64,000 bases of DNA from Euonymus europaeus (Eukaryota; Streptophyta; Magnoliopsida; Celastrales; Celastraceae), in contig OY756967.1 in the NCBI GenBank assembly GCA_963580455.1, positions 20,754,022-20,818,021 on the forward strand, in the 5' to 3' direction. The position numbers and the translations under genes were made by a program. Positions 12,701 to 25,264 of this stretch are shown here, in pieces. The notes beneath the pieces are model-generated. The model did not search any database. It was not told the DNA's origin and was given only the letters and a program-made list of their open reading frames with translations. How positions within the stretch are numbered: the first letter of the stretch is position 1; each line of letters opens with the position of its first letter.

Positions 12701-12887
12701 TCTGGGAGTTCAGTACAGTGAGAATGATTATTATCAGTGCTCAGAAGGAGTCTGGTGCCAGGTAGGAGATTTTCCTGCAGTCAAGTCTATGGGGTTGAAG
12801 CATTTGTGGGCGGATGTGTGCCTCATGGCAGTGATGTTGGTGGGTTATCGACTCATTGCTTATTTGGCACTGCGTCAAGTACGGTAA
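9752..12887 (+). CDS. ABCG14: ABC transporter G family member 14 (half-size, cytokinin exporter type)
   Basis: Five exons join in phase: 9752-9916, 10166-10958, 11467-11634, 11794-11981 and 12243-12887, giving 652 aa (Arabidopsis ABCG14 is about 648). The N-terminus NCIAPKPE and the segment [16 protein letters not shown] are specific to ABCG14 among related half transporters. The nucleotide-binding domain has Walker A GPSGSGKT at residues 101-108, signature ISGGEKK at 206-212, Walker B LLLLDEP at 226-232 and the switch His in TTIHQP at 263. The C-terminal half carries about six membrane spans. Arabidopsis ABCG14 exports root-made cytokinins into the xylem at the plasma membrane, and the same role is inferred here. 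A GTG in frame at 9746 was rejected as start because ATG at 9752 fits the family. All catalytic motifs are present, so the gene looks functional. Confidence 0.95.
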
Positions 12888-15704
12888 AGATTAGACTTTC
12901 CAGTTCAACAAACAAGACAGAATGAAGAGTTTTCTCCTTCTTCGATCGAGACATCACATTAGATTTAGATGGAAATCAGGTTGTGGTATTTTTTTATGAC
13001 CCCCTTAGTCCCTTTTGAGTTGATGTTTTCCTACTATACCATACTCTAAGTGACGCTAACGAACATGTCCAATCTCGGAATAAATTCCAGTGAACTTGTA
13101 CAACTTGCTAGCCTGGACCAGCAAAAACTGGAAAATTTATATTGTCGCCTCCACGGCTCAAATGGGCAAAGTTGTGGTTTGGAAGCAAAACGAGAGAGAG
13201 GACATAAACAATGGAAATAAGAGACTCACATGGAGTGGACACTCAAGCGTTAAGAAAAATAACACCCCCAAGTCCCTGCCATTCGCTAATTTGCACACAG
13301 TGTACTATCCACATCAAGTTTCATCTTCCTCAAATAATTGGAAAGCACAAAAGCAATTGATATGCATGTTCCGTGCTTTTCATCTTTTGCAGTGGTTTTG
13401 TGGTAGTGGAATTCCACTGACAAATCCAAATAATAAAAAAAAAAAAAACCAGTTTCAAGTCAAAAGAATATCTTATCACCATAATACATGGACAGGGCCA
13501 ATATGCAAGAAAATGCTTGTCAAATCCCAAATATCCAGTCTCATGAAAGTTGTTTTTATATATAAATGCATCAATCAAATTATCTAGACGAACAAAATAA
13601 ATGCGTTCTCTTTCAGGCAATCCATCAAACAGCTAACTTGCAATGCAGTCATGTAGTATCTGTACTACCCTAAAACCTTTCTTGCAACAATATAATCTTC
13701 AAAATATCACGAAAAGAGCACTATCAACTGTAGAATTGATGTTTTCAGAATTAACCTTGACGAAGCTCTCCTCTCTGCATCAATGTTTTCTTCTTCGCTT
13801 TCTCTGCTCTTCTTCCTCGTTTTACTCTCCTTCTCACAGTTCTAACACTCAGCCGGGGTTTTCTTCAAAACAGTCCACGAAAAGAACGGTTCCCAAACCG
13901 TTACAATAACCAGCTGCCATGTGGTTTCAGCCACATACTTTAATTTATTTAATTTTTAAATAATTTATATAATTAAATGTAAATTATCAATTTGCCTATA
14001 ATTTTAATATGAAATTACTATCTCCATATTTAACAATCCATTTGTATTACTTTACCAAAAAAATTCCTTTTCAAAACGAAGTCATCGTATCTTTCATTCT
14101 TTCTTTGTATTCTTCGTCATTGACATTATCGAATTTCGATTAACGTTGTTGTTTGTGTTCAGATTATCCTATGACTGTAAGATTTTCATTTCAAATTATC
14201 ACCGTTATCAGAAACGACAACACCGAAAACAATTTCATTTAGTTGATAAATACAACGACCCATAAACAAACGAAAGTTTAGACTGAGAATAAACATAAGT
14301 TTAATGTGGTAAGGATATATTAGTTATTTGCACAAAATTTTCATGTGTAAATTGTTTTTAATTTAATTTAAAAATTAATGGTTCAAATTGAATTTTAATA
14401 TCCAATGCTTCAGAGGCGGACTGTTTTTTACCAACTTTTAAGTAGACTGGTTTGTAGTTAGCCCCACTCAGCCAGAACCCAGAATACAAGCACTTATATA
14501 AGTTTTTTCAAAATTGTCTTCTATTTACTAATTTTATGTGGAAAAAAAAAACTAGTGTTTTAAAAATAAATCTTTATATACTTCTATATATAATTCCTGA
14601 GGCAATTTTCAAATGAAACACCATACTCTCATATGGATTCATCTAGCAATGCCACGTGACAAAAAAATTAAATAATATTTATTTCAATTCTTTAATTTTG
14701 TTCATGTACAATCTCTTCTTATCTATAAAACTCTTATTCTTCTTCTTCTTCATCTTAATGGTGAATTAATGGATCTATCTAGCATTTGCATGCATTTATA
14801 GAAGTTGAAACTTCAGAACGAAAGGGCACATATTTTCACTGCATCAAGCTTCAGTTCAGATGGATCAATTGGGGCTCACTTGGAAATAAGCTCTTCCAAA
14901 TCAATTAGACGATCAAATTAAAGAGATGAACAACGGTTCGTAACTCCTGCAAAAATAAGATGCCTAAATTGTTAGTTATCTTTATCTTATGTCAGTCAAC
15001 TTCACCCATACTCTTTCCTTCTATTTCATCAATTCTTCAAATTGATGCTCGCGAATCAGCTCAGACAAATTGCTCTTCAATTCAAAGGATTATCAATTTA
15101 TTTGGACGTTATGGGAGATGCCTCTATCTACTCTTACTCAGATCTATGAAAAGATAAACTAAGATCTTAAGGAGAAAGTAATTTACACAAGCACATGTGA
15201 TTTTATTATTTTGATTTTCAAATGAACGATTGGTGATGAATATAATTATTATGGTTTTTTTCTATGTATTTGCAATGCTATTGCTATTTCAAAAGTGTCG
15301 GATTCAAATTGACATACAATCAATTAAATTTCATGGCGTAGTCACGGCTTCAGCTCTAATTTTACAATAAAAATAGTTAAAATAATATACCAACAAATGG
15401 AAACACGCTGCCGTGTAAAAAAAAAACTCTCTTGCGGATATACGCTAGCCAGCGTTGCCGCTAAGCAAACGGGCAAAAAGAGGAACGAAATACCGGCCCA
15501 TTCGATAATTAGGACCCTTCCGAGCAAACCGACCCGATTTGCCCAATTAAAATTTAATTAAAAATCTGTCAAAATAAATATCACACGAATCTCTCTCTCT
15601 CACAGCAACAGCATATGGTTCGATAAATCCAGAGACAAACCCAACACTTCGAGTTTCGATTTCCTATCTTAGGAAGAGCCACCGAATCCAATCAGAGAGA
15701 AAAG
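12888..15704. other. Intergenic region between ABCG14 and the CLPTM1-like gene
   Basis: The first few hundred bases are presumably ABCG14 3' UTR. No known domain was found in the rest. Open frames at 13090-13587 (165 codons) and 14960-15157 (65 codons, hydrophobic start) have no recognisable relatives and codon usage that looks random. A short signal-peptide-like frame begins near 13782 but stops after about 20 codons. Confidence 0.55.
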
Positions 15705-18700
15705 ATGGCGCCGCCGACGGGAGGCGGTGGAGGCGGAGGAGCAGGAGGAGATGGTGGAGGGCAGCAACAGCAGCAACAACAACCACCTGGTTTTGGTCAG
15801 ACCGTGACAGGGATTATAAGGATGTTGGTCTTTTTTTTCTTCTTGTCCAAATTCTTTGGTCCCAAAAAACCTACTGAGTCATCTCAACTCATCTCCAATC
15901 TCTTCCAAAAGGGAGAGTCCATGGTGCGTATTTGCATGCCTATATCTGTTTATGTACCTGTAGGCAGTGCGAGTAACTTGTTTTGTGATCTGGCTTTTGA
16001 AAAGCATGTTAACCAAGTGATGTAGCTTTGTTTTGTGATCTGGTTACTCATAATTTGTTTTTTTTTTTGCTTTTGTGCGACTGTATATCGGTTGTTGTAC
16101 TTCTCTCTGCTTCCACTAGGTATAAGAATCTTGGTGATTCAAGGGCGTTTGGGTCGGATTGAGAGGTGATTTTGTGAGGGTCGAGCGTCTGATCCTCTTC
16201 AGGTAGAGGACTCGCTAGAAGTTAATGCTCAAATATTTGTTCACACGAAACTAGCTGCGAATATGAATATTGGAAGAGAATCATCACATGTCCTAAAGTA
16301 TCAGCAGTAATATTAACCTTTAGTGACTGTTAATTATTGAAAAATATTTGGGGGAACAGAATTGCTCAGAGATAAGAATCTCTTTGTTATGGACCCTAAA
16401 AAACATGTCAACCATTTAGGAGGGGGCATTAGAGGGTGGACCATTACCTGGCTCTGGCGTACAGTCTTTGGTAAGGTAGCGGCCAGGTAATAACATTCTG
16501 GTCTATTGTAACCTTTTCACCACAAATGTGCAGTAAAACCCACTAGAGGATTATATAGATTATTTTAATTGTGGGCTCTTGCTTGTGATGTGTTTGAGAC
16601 TCATGGATTACGATATTCCTTAATATTCTTTGTGGAAATTCTTATTTTGAACTGGTCTGTTGTGATCAAAATGTCTTACCTATTATAATCAGTGTTCTTT
16701 TTCCATTGTTTTAATTAAGATTGTAGAAGTTCTGTAAACTGTACTATCAATTTGGCTCCAGATCATGATACATAAAGGCCAAGTCTCGTTTTAAACCCCC
16801 AACTTATAACTGATGTCATCTCCTGTTCAAATTGAGCCCAATTTCATATTAGCGTAGTATGAGAGAAGCTGGATGTTGTTCAGGATATGTGAGAAGCTGA
16901 TGTCATCTCTTTGTTTCGTCTGATTACAGGATATGTGGTTATACCTTTCTGAGCATGAAAAGTTCAGTGATTTTAACAATGAAGATGCACTTATTTGGCA
17001 TGAGACAGGTATTGCTTATGCCATTTGGTCACCACAGAGTATTAAGTCTCTTTCTGTGAAGTACCATCCCTCTGAGGTAAATCATTAGAGCTTCTATATT
17101 ACTTTTATTCTTGATTGCATGGTTTCTTGGATTCCCATCTTTGACTTTCATGAGGGTGTGCAGGATGATCCCTTTAGTTTGTATGTATTAATTTCATTTC
17201 TTATCCTCTTGGCATTTATGATTAGTTTTTTATTTAGAGAGTTATAGCGAATGGTTCATTTTTCAGGCTATGAAACATAATGGAAGTCTTTATGCTCATG
17301 TTTTCTTCGCACGGTCTGGCTATCCTCCAGACCCTACTGATCCTGAATACCAGCCAACTGCTGCCTTTGGAAGGATACACCGTAAGATTTTGTTTCTAAA
17401 ATTTTTAGGAGATGTGTTCTGACATTAATAGGTACATATTGAAGTCACTCGTTCTTAAGAATGCTCCTTGTCATTAAATTCAGCTGTTGTGACGTACCTG
17501 CCCAAGGCAAAAGCAGATACAAGGAGGAGGCTTTTAAGTACTTCCAAGGATGCTCAGGAAGGTGAAACAGCATCTCAGGTCTGTCCTTGGCTTATCCAAA
17601 ATACTTGAAGATATGCTCGTTACTTTTGGTTCATTCTTTTCATCTTATTGCTCTTTGGTATTTTTAAATGCATCATGAATGTCCTAAAGAAAAGTTATTT
17701 TTGTTGCTTCAGGAAGTTGATGACGGTCTAGTGGATATTAAAGATGATGGCCCTGTTGAATGGATATCATATTGGAAACCAAATATCACGATTAATCTGG
17801 TTGATGATTTTACCCGGTATAAGAAACCCCCTTTGAATGCACATACTTGTTCTTATATCCATAATGGCATAATCCATTACTTCCTTGTGTTTATGCATTG
17901 CTTTGTTAGTGATTGACTGATTGTGCTAATGCTTGGCTCCTTTTCCTCGTTATTAAAATGATTTCTTTTACGAGCAGGTACCCACACAATGCTGTACCGC
18001 CCAATATTGCTCCTTGTATCCTTCAGTTCATTTTTGGTTTACCTAATTACATTAAGCAATAACATCTTGGTGAATGTTTGAATGCGAGTGCATTGTTATG
18101 AGGACACAAAATGCGTCTGTGTGTTGGTCTGACCTTTAAAGAACTTGTCTACCCCTCTGTATTCTGAAACATGCAAACAACCTAAGCAGCGCTCTTTCAT
18201 TGTGTATCATAGAATTTTGACTGATGAACGTGTATGATCACTTCCAGACATGACAAGTATACAATCTATTTAAGTACAATTGAGTTTAAAAAACATACTG
18301 CGAATATCTAAAAGAGAACATGATATTTAGGGTTTAGGGAAAGAGTGATTGTTATGTACTTGGCGTCTTTTATTGTAATTATTTCTCTATTTTAAAAAAT
18401 GCTGAGGGGAAAGTAACTCAATGTTTTTTAAGTCAAGTACTCAAGTTCTCATAAAGGTAAACAACTCCCATGCACACTCATCCAAGTTGTTGATACTACA
18501 TGTTTTGAAGATAATTCTGTGTTAGAGTTCCTTGACTTCAGATCTGCAGACTTGTATGTAGAGCCTAGTACGGGGAATTACCATCCCACAGTATTTTTCA
18601 ACGAGTTTTGGCTGCTTAGAGAGAAGTTGATCCCAATTAATGAGTCAGTGACAGAATTAACCCTAAATTTGGAGGTGGGTCCCATAAGCATGACAAAGTG

Positions 18701-21700
18701 GCAGCTATTCTTGCAGATTGAACAATCATTTCAGATGCAGCGTAGTTATGGGAGCATGCTCGATGGCGAGGGTGATGAAATCAAGGTATTGTTTGTCTGC
18801 TTTGACTGTTGGAAAATTCCTTACAAATATTATTATATTTTAGGAAATTACAGATTAGTTGTGCTTTTCTTGGATTTGCTCTGAAATATTTTTTTCCCTA
18901 TTAGCATCATACTGTGAATCAGGTGTCTTAGCAAGACTTTCTTTGACAGTCTGTGCAGATGAAATAATCTATATCTGTTATCGCTTCCTGATAGGACCAA
19001 TTCTTGTTTTAAGATGTAAATTCCAATTCCAATTTCATTGAAAAGAGTAGAGTGTGGGATGGGATGAGAGGAAGAGGTTAAACTTCTGGATTCAACTTCT
19101 AAATTATTTAAATCTACATAACATTGTGAGGATCAAGCATAACTGTGAGATCATGAACATGGACAACAATTCATTTGATTAGAAAAATGTCATGCAGGTA
19201 TTAGTGGTTAATTAACTCAAATTCAACTTCCCAAGCCTTGGTGCAAATAGGTTAATATTATTTTTGGGATACAAGAAATAATTGTGGTTGCTAAATACTT
19301 GCCATTATATATGTTTCGAATCAGCTAAATAGTTAGATAAGTTTTGGCGATTCGATCCAGAGATCTGAATTTTGTTGAACAGATCATTACCTAGGTATGG
19401 TATCTTGAAGAGAACTTGTGTAGCATATTTTAGTCTTGCCAGTGTCTTGCATCTTTTGGAATCCCATTGCAATTTTATGTTAATTCAGATGCTTGAACAT
19501 CATCGTCTCAAATGCTTATTGATTATTAATTTTTCAGAGGGTTTTCTTGGAAGGAAATCCTTATTTCCTGGCGATCACAATGGTTGTTACAGTACTTCAT
19601 TCAGTATTTGACTTCTTGGCATTCAAGAATGGTAATATCACAATTGCTGTATTACATCAGTATTTCTATTTTGCTTCTTGAAGATCCTCGTGAATCCTGT
19701 AATTTGTTTATGTTATTGTTTTATTTTCTTTGCAGACATCCAGTTCTGGAATAAAAATAAGTCTATGGAAGGATTGTCTGCAAAGTCTGTTGTTGTGAAC
19801 TTCATTTCTCAGCTCATTGTTTTCCTCTATCTTCTTGACAATGAAACTTCTTGGATGATACTTGCAAGCTCGGGAGTTGGTTGCTGTATTGAATTCTGGA
19901 AAATAGGGAAAGCGATGCACATAGAGGTACGCTTCATTGATTAAACTGTGATGTAAATATTGTTCTTTTGTGTTTATTGCTGTTCTTTGCCAGAAAAGTC
20001 ATATTTATGACACGCAAAATCTGATATTGCATCTGGTCTTCTGTTTTTGTTGGTTTACCCCCTAGATAAAAGCTATATCTGGTTGGTCAATAACTGCAAA
20101 TGCATGAAGGCTACGTTGTTTTCAGTAGCTCTTAATCGTGTCCAAAATCTGGGTTGTCCGTCTACAAGGAGATGTTATGTTTTGATCCATGTTTTGTTGT
20201 CTTCATATGGCAGGAGATGCAATATTTGAAAAAAATATCAATAGTTTCATATTATGAAAATATATGAGAAGTTATTCCCCCACCTCTCAATCAATTTGAT
20301 AAAATCTGAAAACACACCCAATACTCAGCAAGCCAACTCGAGGGGCTGCACCTCCACAAAAGGCAAGATTGCAAACAAAATACGTTACCTTCCTGGACTA
20401 CAGAGAACCCTACTTAACCTTAACACCAAAAGACAAGTCTGCCCTTACAATCAATTCCCCAATTACCCTTTGACCTTCCGAGAATAAACTATGGGTTCTT
20501 TATCACAATTCTATGTCCTCACTTTACTTTTCTTTTTCTCAAATCCCATCTAAATTTTTTTCCACCTTCCCGCACGGTGTCCTTTCTCTATTTCTACTGT
20601 GTGTGGGTTTTGTATGTTGTAGCTCTGCTACAGTGCACTGTATGGATAACCATATAGGTGGAACTTATGCATGTATTCTTATATAACGTCATCTTCTATT
20701 TGAATATGCATTTTTATAGATATCTTTTATTGCTGGAACTGCTTACACAAATACAGCTCATTGTGGGTTCAATGTTTTTATGAGCGAACAAATTTCATGA
20801 TAGTTTCCTTTGTTTGCAGATTGATAGAAGTAGATTTATTCCTCTGTTGAGATTCCGAGACCGTGAATCATATGCAAAGAATAAAACAAAGGAATATGAT
20901 GATCTTGCGATGAAGTACTTGTCTTACGTGCTATTTTTCCTTGCTGCGTGCTTTGCTGGTTATTCACTCATGTATGAACCCCAAAAGGGCTGGTATTCCT
21001 GGATTCTTTCCTCACTCACAAGCTGCGTGTATATGTTTGGTAAGTGGCCTGTTCCTGCAGTTGTGTTATATATACTTTGCTCTTTTTTCCTTTCCGAAAA
21101 AGATAGAATACATTATCGTGTGGGATAGGGTGCAAACACCTGATATATAAAAAGAAAATAGAAAATGGCACTACTATAGTCATTCTCAAAAAAGAGATGA
21201 GCTTTAAGAAACTTACGAGTCATTCTTATAACTTCTTAACAGACAACTGTTTGATGTAGAAGATTAAATGGCGAATGGTTGACCAGCTAGCATTATGTCT
21301 TAAATATTTCATGTGGGTATCGTGTAATGGTCACTTTTGCACCCTGAAGGGCACATGTAATGGCAGTATGGCACACACACTTAGGTAAAGAACTCTCGTT
21401 CACAAGGCTCTTGCTCTTGCAATGGGCGGGACCTTTATGAGGAGGCTGTTTTGAAGAATTGACCTTGTGACCTCTAGGTTGCACCCTATTAACTCTATCA
21501 CTGGGCTAATTGTTCGTCTATTAAAAAAAGTAAACTCACTCTCATACACAAAACTACCGTAATGGGCAGGATTGGGCACAGATAGGAGATATATAGACCT
21601 TACCCATGTAATATGTGGAAACTGCTTTCAAAAATTGCGTTGAACATGTTTCGTGCAGTGGGCGGCACATACTATTATTATTATTATATATTTGTTTGGT

Positions 21701-22147
21701 TGAAATTTTCACACCATTCTGATTTCCTTTGCAGGTTTTATCATGATGTGTCCACAATTGTTTATAAATTACAAGCTGAAGTCTGTGGCTCATATGCCCT
21801 GGAGGCAGATGACTTATAAGTTCCTCAACACCATCATAGATGATCTATTTGCCTTCGTCATCAAAATGCCAATGCTACATCGCCTCTCTGTCTTCCGCGA
21901 TGGTTAGACCATTGTTTTCTTTCTATACTTGCTGTTGGTTGTGTCATCTAGTTGCTCCATTTGTGTGATTTTCTCATCTACTTTATCCTTTTATGCAGAT
22001 CTTATATTTTTGATATACGTATACCAGAGGTATATTTATCCAGTGGATAGGACACGAGTAAATGAATTTGGTTTTGGTGGCGAGGATGATAAACCATCTG
22101 ATGGTGCACAAGCAATTGCAGACAAGGACGATAAGAAAACCAAATGA
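15705..22147 (+). CDS. CLPTM1-family multi-pass membrane protein
   Basis: Twelve exons join in phase to 591 aa: 15705-15923, 16930-17076, 17267-17381, 17484-17578, 17713-17816, 17978-18015, 18550-18785, 19538-19631, 19736-19926, 20820-21039, 21735-21902 and 21999-22147. Family signatures include GYPPDPTDPEYQ, ISYWKPNITINLVDDFT, PPNIAPYLYVEP, DIQFWNKNKSMEGLSAKSV, APFVIKMP-like FAFVIKMPMLHRLSVFRDD and YQRYIYPVDRTRVNEFG. The N-terminus carries seven glycines, a second Gly-rich run and seven glutamines, before a hydrophobic segment at about 38-52. The soluble, lumenal-type domain follows, then about five membrane spans in the last 250 residues and a charged Lys/Asp tail. CLPTM1 relatives act in the ER, where human CLPTM1 retains GABA-A receptors and CLPTM1L scrambles lipids. 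The plant role is not settled, so no function is asserted. Two introns contain inserted repeats. Confidence 0.92.
21295..21513 (-). mobile_element. tRNA-derived SINE, Au-like, in CLPTM1-like intron 10
   Basis: On the minus strand an A-box-like TTAGCCCAGTGATAGAG (near 21510) is followed about 30 bases later by a B-box-like GGTCACAAGGTCAATTC. Then comes AAACAGCCTCCTCATAAAGG, which resembles the conserved body of Au SINEs. It lies within the intron 21040-21734, opposite to the host gene, and does not touch the splice sites. The exact ends are uncertain. Confidence 0.6.
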
Positions 22148-23380
22148 GGTGGTGGGAACTGGGTTACCTCATGTAACTGTAAAATTCAATTAGAATTCCC
22201 TTGCTTTATTATTTATTTTCCATATTCTGATAAGGTCGGTCATAGGGCAATCTCTCTTTTTTGTAAGAATTTATAGGTGCAACTTCCATAGTTTTGTGCG
22301 TAAATTGTCTAATGAGCTGACGTAGACTCTTTTTTGTGTGCATCATATGCAATATTTTTCCTCAATGCTTTGTGTCCAAATTTTACGTTTCTTGTTTGGG
22401 AACTCTTTTTAAGTTGGTTTGTGCAATAGCGCGTTTTATTCATTGTATTGTATTGGGATGTGATATGATTCTCATTACTAATAATCAAATTGTGAGAATT
22501 ATATTACCTGGCCTCGGCGAATCAAGTGTTGGGTTAGCTAGTTTTGTTTGGATATTCCGATGTTTAAAAAAAAATTTATAATGTGATATATTGTATTTTC
22601 CAGATTGTGCATATATATCTTAAAATAAAATACCAATGTGTATGTATGTAGATGTACATAATATATAAATGTGTATATCCAAATAGAAACACTCTACTCC
22701 CTTCTTCTCTGAAAGTCGAAGCTCTCATTTGCGACAAAACACGCTCATGTCCATCCCCTCTCTCTAAAAATGCATTGCCCTCTCACTAAAGCCATTGTCG
22801 TTCATGTCTCATCCTCGAAATCAAAATACACCTAAATTAAGAAGTTTGAAAGAGACATCACGCAAAATTAAGAAGTTTAATCGTCTCTGCAAGTGTAAGT
22901 CAATTTTGAAGACTATGGGTTGCGGCTTTAAATCAACATCCCCGTAACCTTTGTAACGAAACCTGGTCAACACAAATGAAAGAGTGGGTTGATTGTGACT
23001 TATGACTCCTAGCCTCATAGACGACATTAGGATGAGATCCGAACAACAGTGAGTTGATTGAGAGGGCGATGGGTTTCCTCACAATAAGATGAGGGATTTC
23101 AGACCAAAGAGGGGGATGGAGATGGTGGATTTTGTAAGCTGAGGAATTTTTGGAGAACTCGAGAGGCAAAAAGGGTGGGTTTCCATAGGGATTTCATACC
23201 AAAGAGATGCGAAAGGGATGGGTTTTGATATTTTTTTAGAGAGAGGGAGCAGAGTAGCAGACAAGAGAGTGTTTTGTTGCAAGTATCTATGCTTGATCTA
23301 AACCATTAGATTAATCGAACATTCAGCATTGCAGGTCCGCAAGTTGAGTCTGTAAATGGAGTCCGTATTAGAGAAAAATC

Positions 23381-23418
<38 letters not shown>

Positions 23419-23747
23419 GTGTGTGTGTAAGTCATTAGGGATGTTTTTATTTAAGAAACAAATGTTTGGTTTTGTAATCAAAATATCAAATTTTAAATGG
23501 TAATAAAATTTCTTGTTTTTCTAAGCATTCTCATTATCATGCAATTTGATTGCACTACACTTTTACATAAATTGAAACCCAATTTCGTATAGAATCCAAT
23601 TCTTATTACTATCACAATACCAAACTAATCAAACAGCCTATTAAAAGTAAAATCAATTTTTAAAATTAATATGTGAATTTGAGTTTCTCTAATATGTCAT
23701 GAAACAACGGAAACCCATTTTTGTCATGGGATAAATAGAAAACAGGG
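22148..23747. other. Intergenic region downstream of the CLPTM1-like gene
   Basis: The first few hundred bases are likely 3' UTR. Minus-strand open frames at 22821-23282 share a weak repeated SLWYEIP / PLWSEIP motif but match no known family. A long AT run lies at 23384-23416. Confidence 0.55.
23384..23416. repeat. AT microsatellite
   Basis: About sixteen uninterrupted TA units are followed by CTGTGTGTGTG. Confidence 0.9.
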
Positions 23748-23753
23748 AAAATT

Positions 23754-24345
23754 TGTTAGGAATTTGATCAAAAGGTTGACGAGTTCTTTTGCTATAAAAG
23801 GAATCATTGTTTTGTGGAAATGTGTTGATATCTAATTATGAGTGTAATTGATATCATATTTATAATTGAAAACATTTTAGGTAGGAATTCCTAGATAGAA
23901 TAAAACTTGGAGATTTAACTCTTATATAAATACTAGTAGTTTATTAGGATTTATAAATGTGTTGTGAATGCAAAAGAAAGAGACTTCTAATGCGGTGTGC
24001 AATGAGTACAAAGTGAAAATAATGATTTTATTTTTGAGGTTGTCTAGATTTCTTGGCAAGGGTGAGGGAAAATTAGGACTGTGTAATTGTACAAATTTTT
24101 TACATGATGAAATTTTCTCTTGATTATCTTTTGACAATACTCTTGTGATTTTTCTCTGAATTTAGAGTTTTCTACGTTAAATTTTTGTGTGATTTTAATC
24201 CGAATTTAGAATTTTCTACATTAAATTTTTGTATTGTGATTATTGAACTATTCTATTTCAATTTTCTCTATTATCGTGTCATATTTGTGATTATTGAACT
24301 ATTCTATTTCAATTTTCTCTATTATCGTGTCATATTTCAGCAACA
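23754..24345 (+). mobile_element. Probable Ty1/copia solo LTR, 592 bp
   Basis: The segment starts TGTTAGGAATTTGATC and ends CAGCAACA, the usual TG...CA limits. AAAAT precedes it at 23748-23752 (with one extra T) and follows it at 24346-24350, consistent with a 5-bp target duplication. GCTATAAAAGG near 23790 is a plausible promoter TATA box. The TTTCTACGTTAAATTTTTGTG block near 24170 is typical of the 3' part of copia LTRs. No internal copia coding sequence adjoins it. The 3' part holds two local duplications, described separately. Confidence 0.65.
24145..24337 (+). repeat. Two successive local duplications inside the solo LTR
   Basis: A 44-bp unit beginning GTGATTTT occurs at 24145 and 24189. 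It is followed by a 51-bp unit beginning GTGATTATTGAAC at 24236-24286 and 24287-24337. The 51-bp copies appear identical, so that duplication is recent, while the 44-bp pair differs at several bases. Confidence 0.85.
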
Positions 24346-24350
24346 AAAAT

Positions 24351-25264
24351 CTAAAAGTACTTTCAACAAAATTTTAACTAGTTTCTGATTCTAATATATT
24401 TTTAGGGATGTTAAATTCTTTAAAAAAAATTCAGAACAAAATATTAGTAAAATAAAATTCCCATCAACTGTATGACACAAGAAATGCATCGAAACGTGAA
24501 AATGTGTCTGGCAACCACATAAAATCCTGTAAACGCCATGATATAAAGAGCACTGAAATGTGCCAATGTGTATGGCACACCCCATATAAAATCTTGTCAA
24601 TGCTATGACAAAAAGGTGCATGAGATGTGAGAATGTGCATGTGGCAACAAAACATAACTCCTTAAACAATTTCCTCCGGGAGTCAGGCTGTTGGATGCCC
24701 AGGTTCTACTGCAAATAAACTACACAAGAAGAGTCCATCCACAGTAGCCTCCAAAAAAAGTTCAACCAACAACTTACACGAATAACTATCAGGCAATAAA
24801 ACCAGCATAACATGTAAGAAGCTATGTGGCCACAACAAAAGGACACATCCACAACTCACCCTTCCCACCATCATTAGCAAAGAAAAGTAGAAAACCCCCG
24901 CTATATTCATGTAAATTGCAAGCTACCATGTCAAGTGAATCAGGTGAGTGAGTGTACTTGTACATTCAGCACAACAAAAACGAGGCATATAAAATTTTCA
25001 AACAAAAACTCAAATGCGATAAAGAAACTACGAAAACTGCTTAATCGAATTAGAGGTGTAAAACCATCTCCAACAGAGCTGATACGGTAGCCCCATCAAA
25101 CAAAGTCCTATAATATCTGCTATAAACTAGCAGGGTTTTAACAAGATGCAATTGCATTTCTATGGTTAGTGAGAGTTCAAAATATGTCAAGTCATTCAAA
25201 TTTATGCTCATGTTTTTAAGCATCTCATTTTGGTACTATATGCTGCCTGTAACAAACTCAGGGT
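24351..25264. other. Flank between the solo LTR and the SGS3 stop codon
   Basis: No gene was recognised. The part adjoining 25264 is presumably the SGS3 3' UTR. The minisatellite at 24471-24665 is the only structured feature. Confidence 0.55.
24471..24665. repeat. Minisatellite, about 66-bp unit, three degenerate copies
   Basis: Units begin at 24471 (TATGACACAAG), 24537 (CATGATATAAAG) and 24604 (TATGACAAAAAG). Each contains an AATGTGnnTnTGGCA-like core. The copies differ at many positions. The array lies 600-800 bp past the SGS3 stop. Confidence 0.7.

Noticed and set aside
13090..13587. 165-codon open frame downstream of ABCG14
   Set aside because: It has no recognisable domain, its composition looks random and it may overlap the ABCG14 3' region.
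13782..13910. Signal-peptide-like start (MFSSSLSLLFFLVLLSFS)
   Set aside because: It stops after about 20 codons and nothing downstream resembles a secreted peptide family. Serine/leucine runs from CT-rich DNA often mimic signal peptides.
14960..15157. 65-codon frame resembling a small secreted peptide
   Set aside because: The hydrophobic start is weak and the remainder has only two cysteines, so it fits no small cysteine-rich peptide class.
22821..23282. Overlapping minus-strand frames with repeated LWYEIP-like words
   Set aside because: The repeat is weak, the frames overlap each other and no protein family fits.
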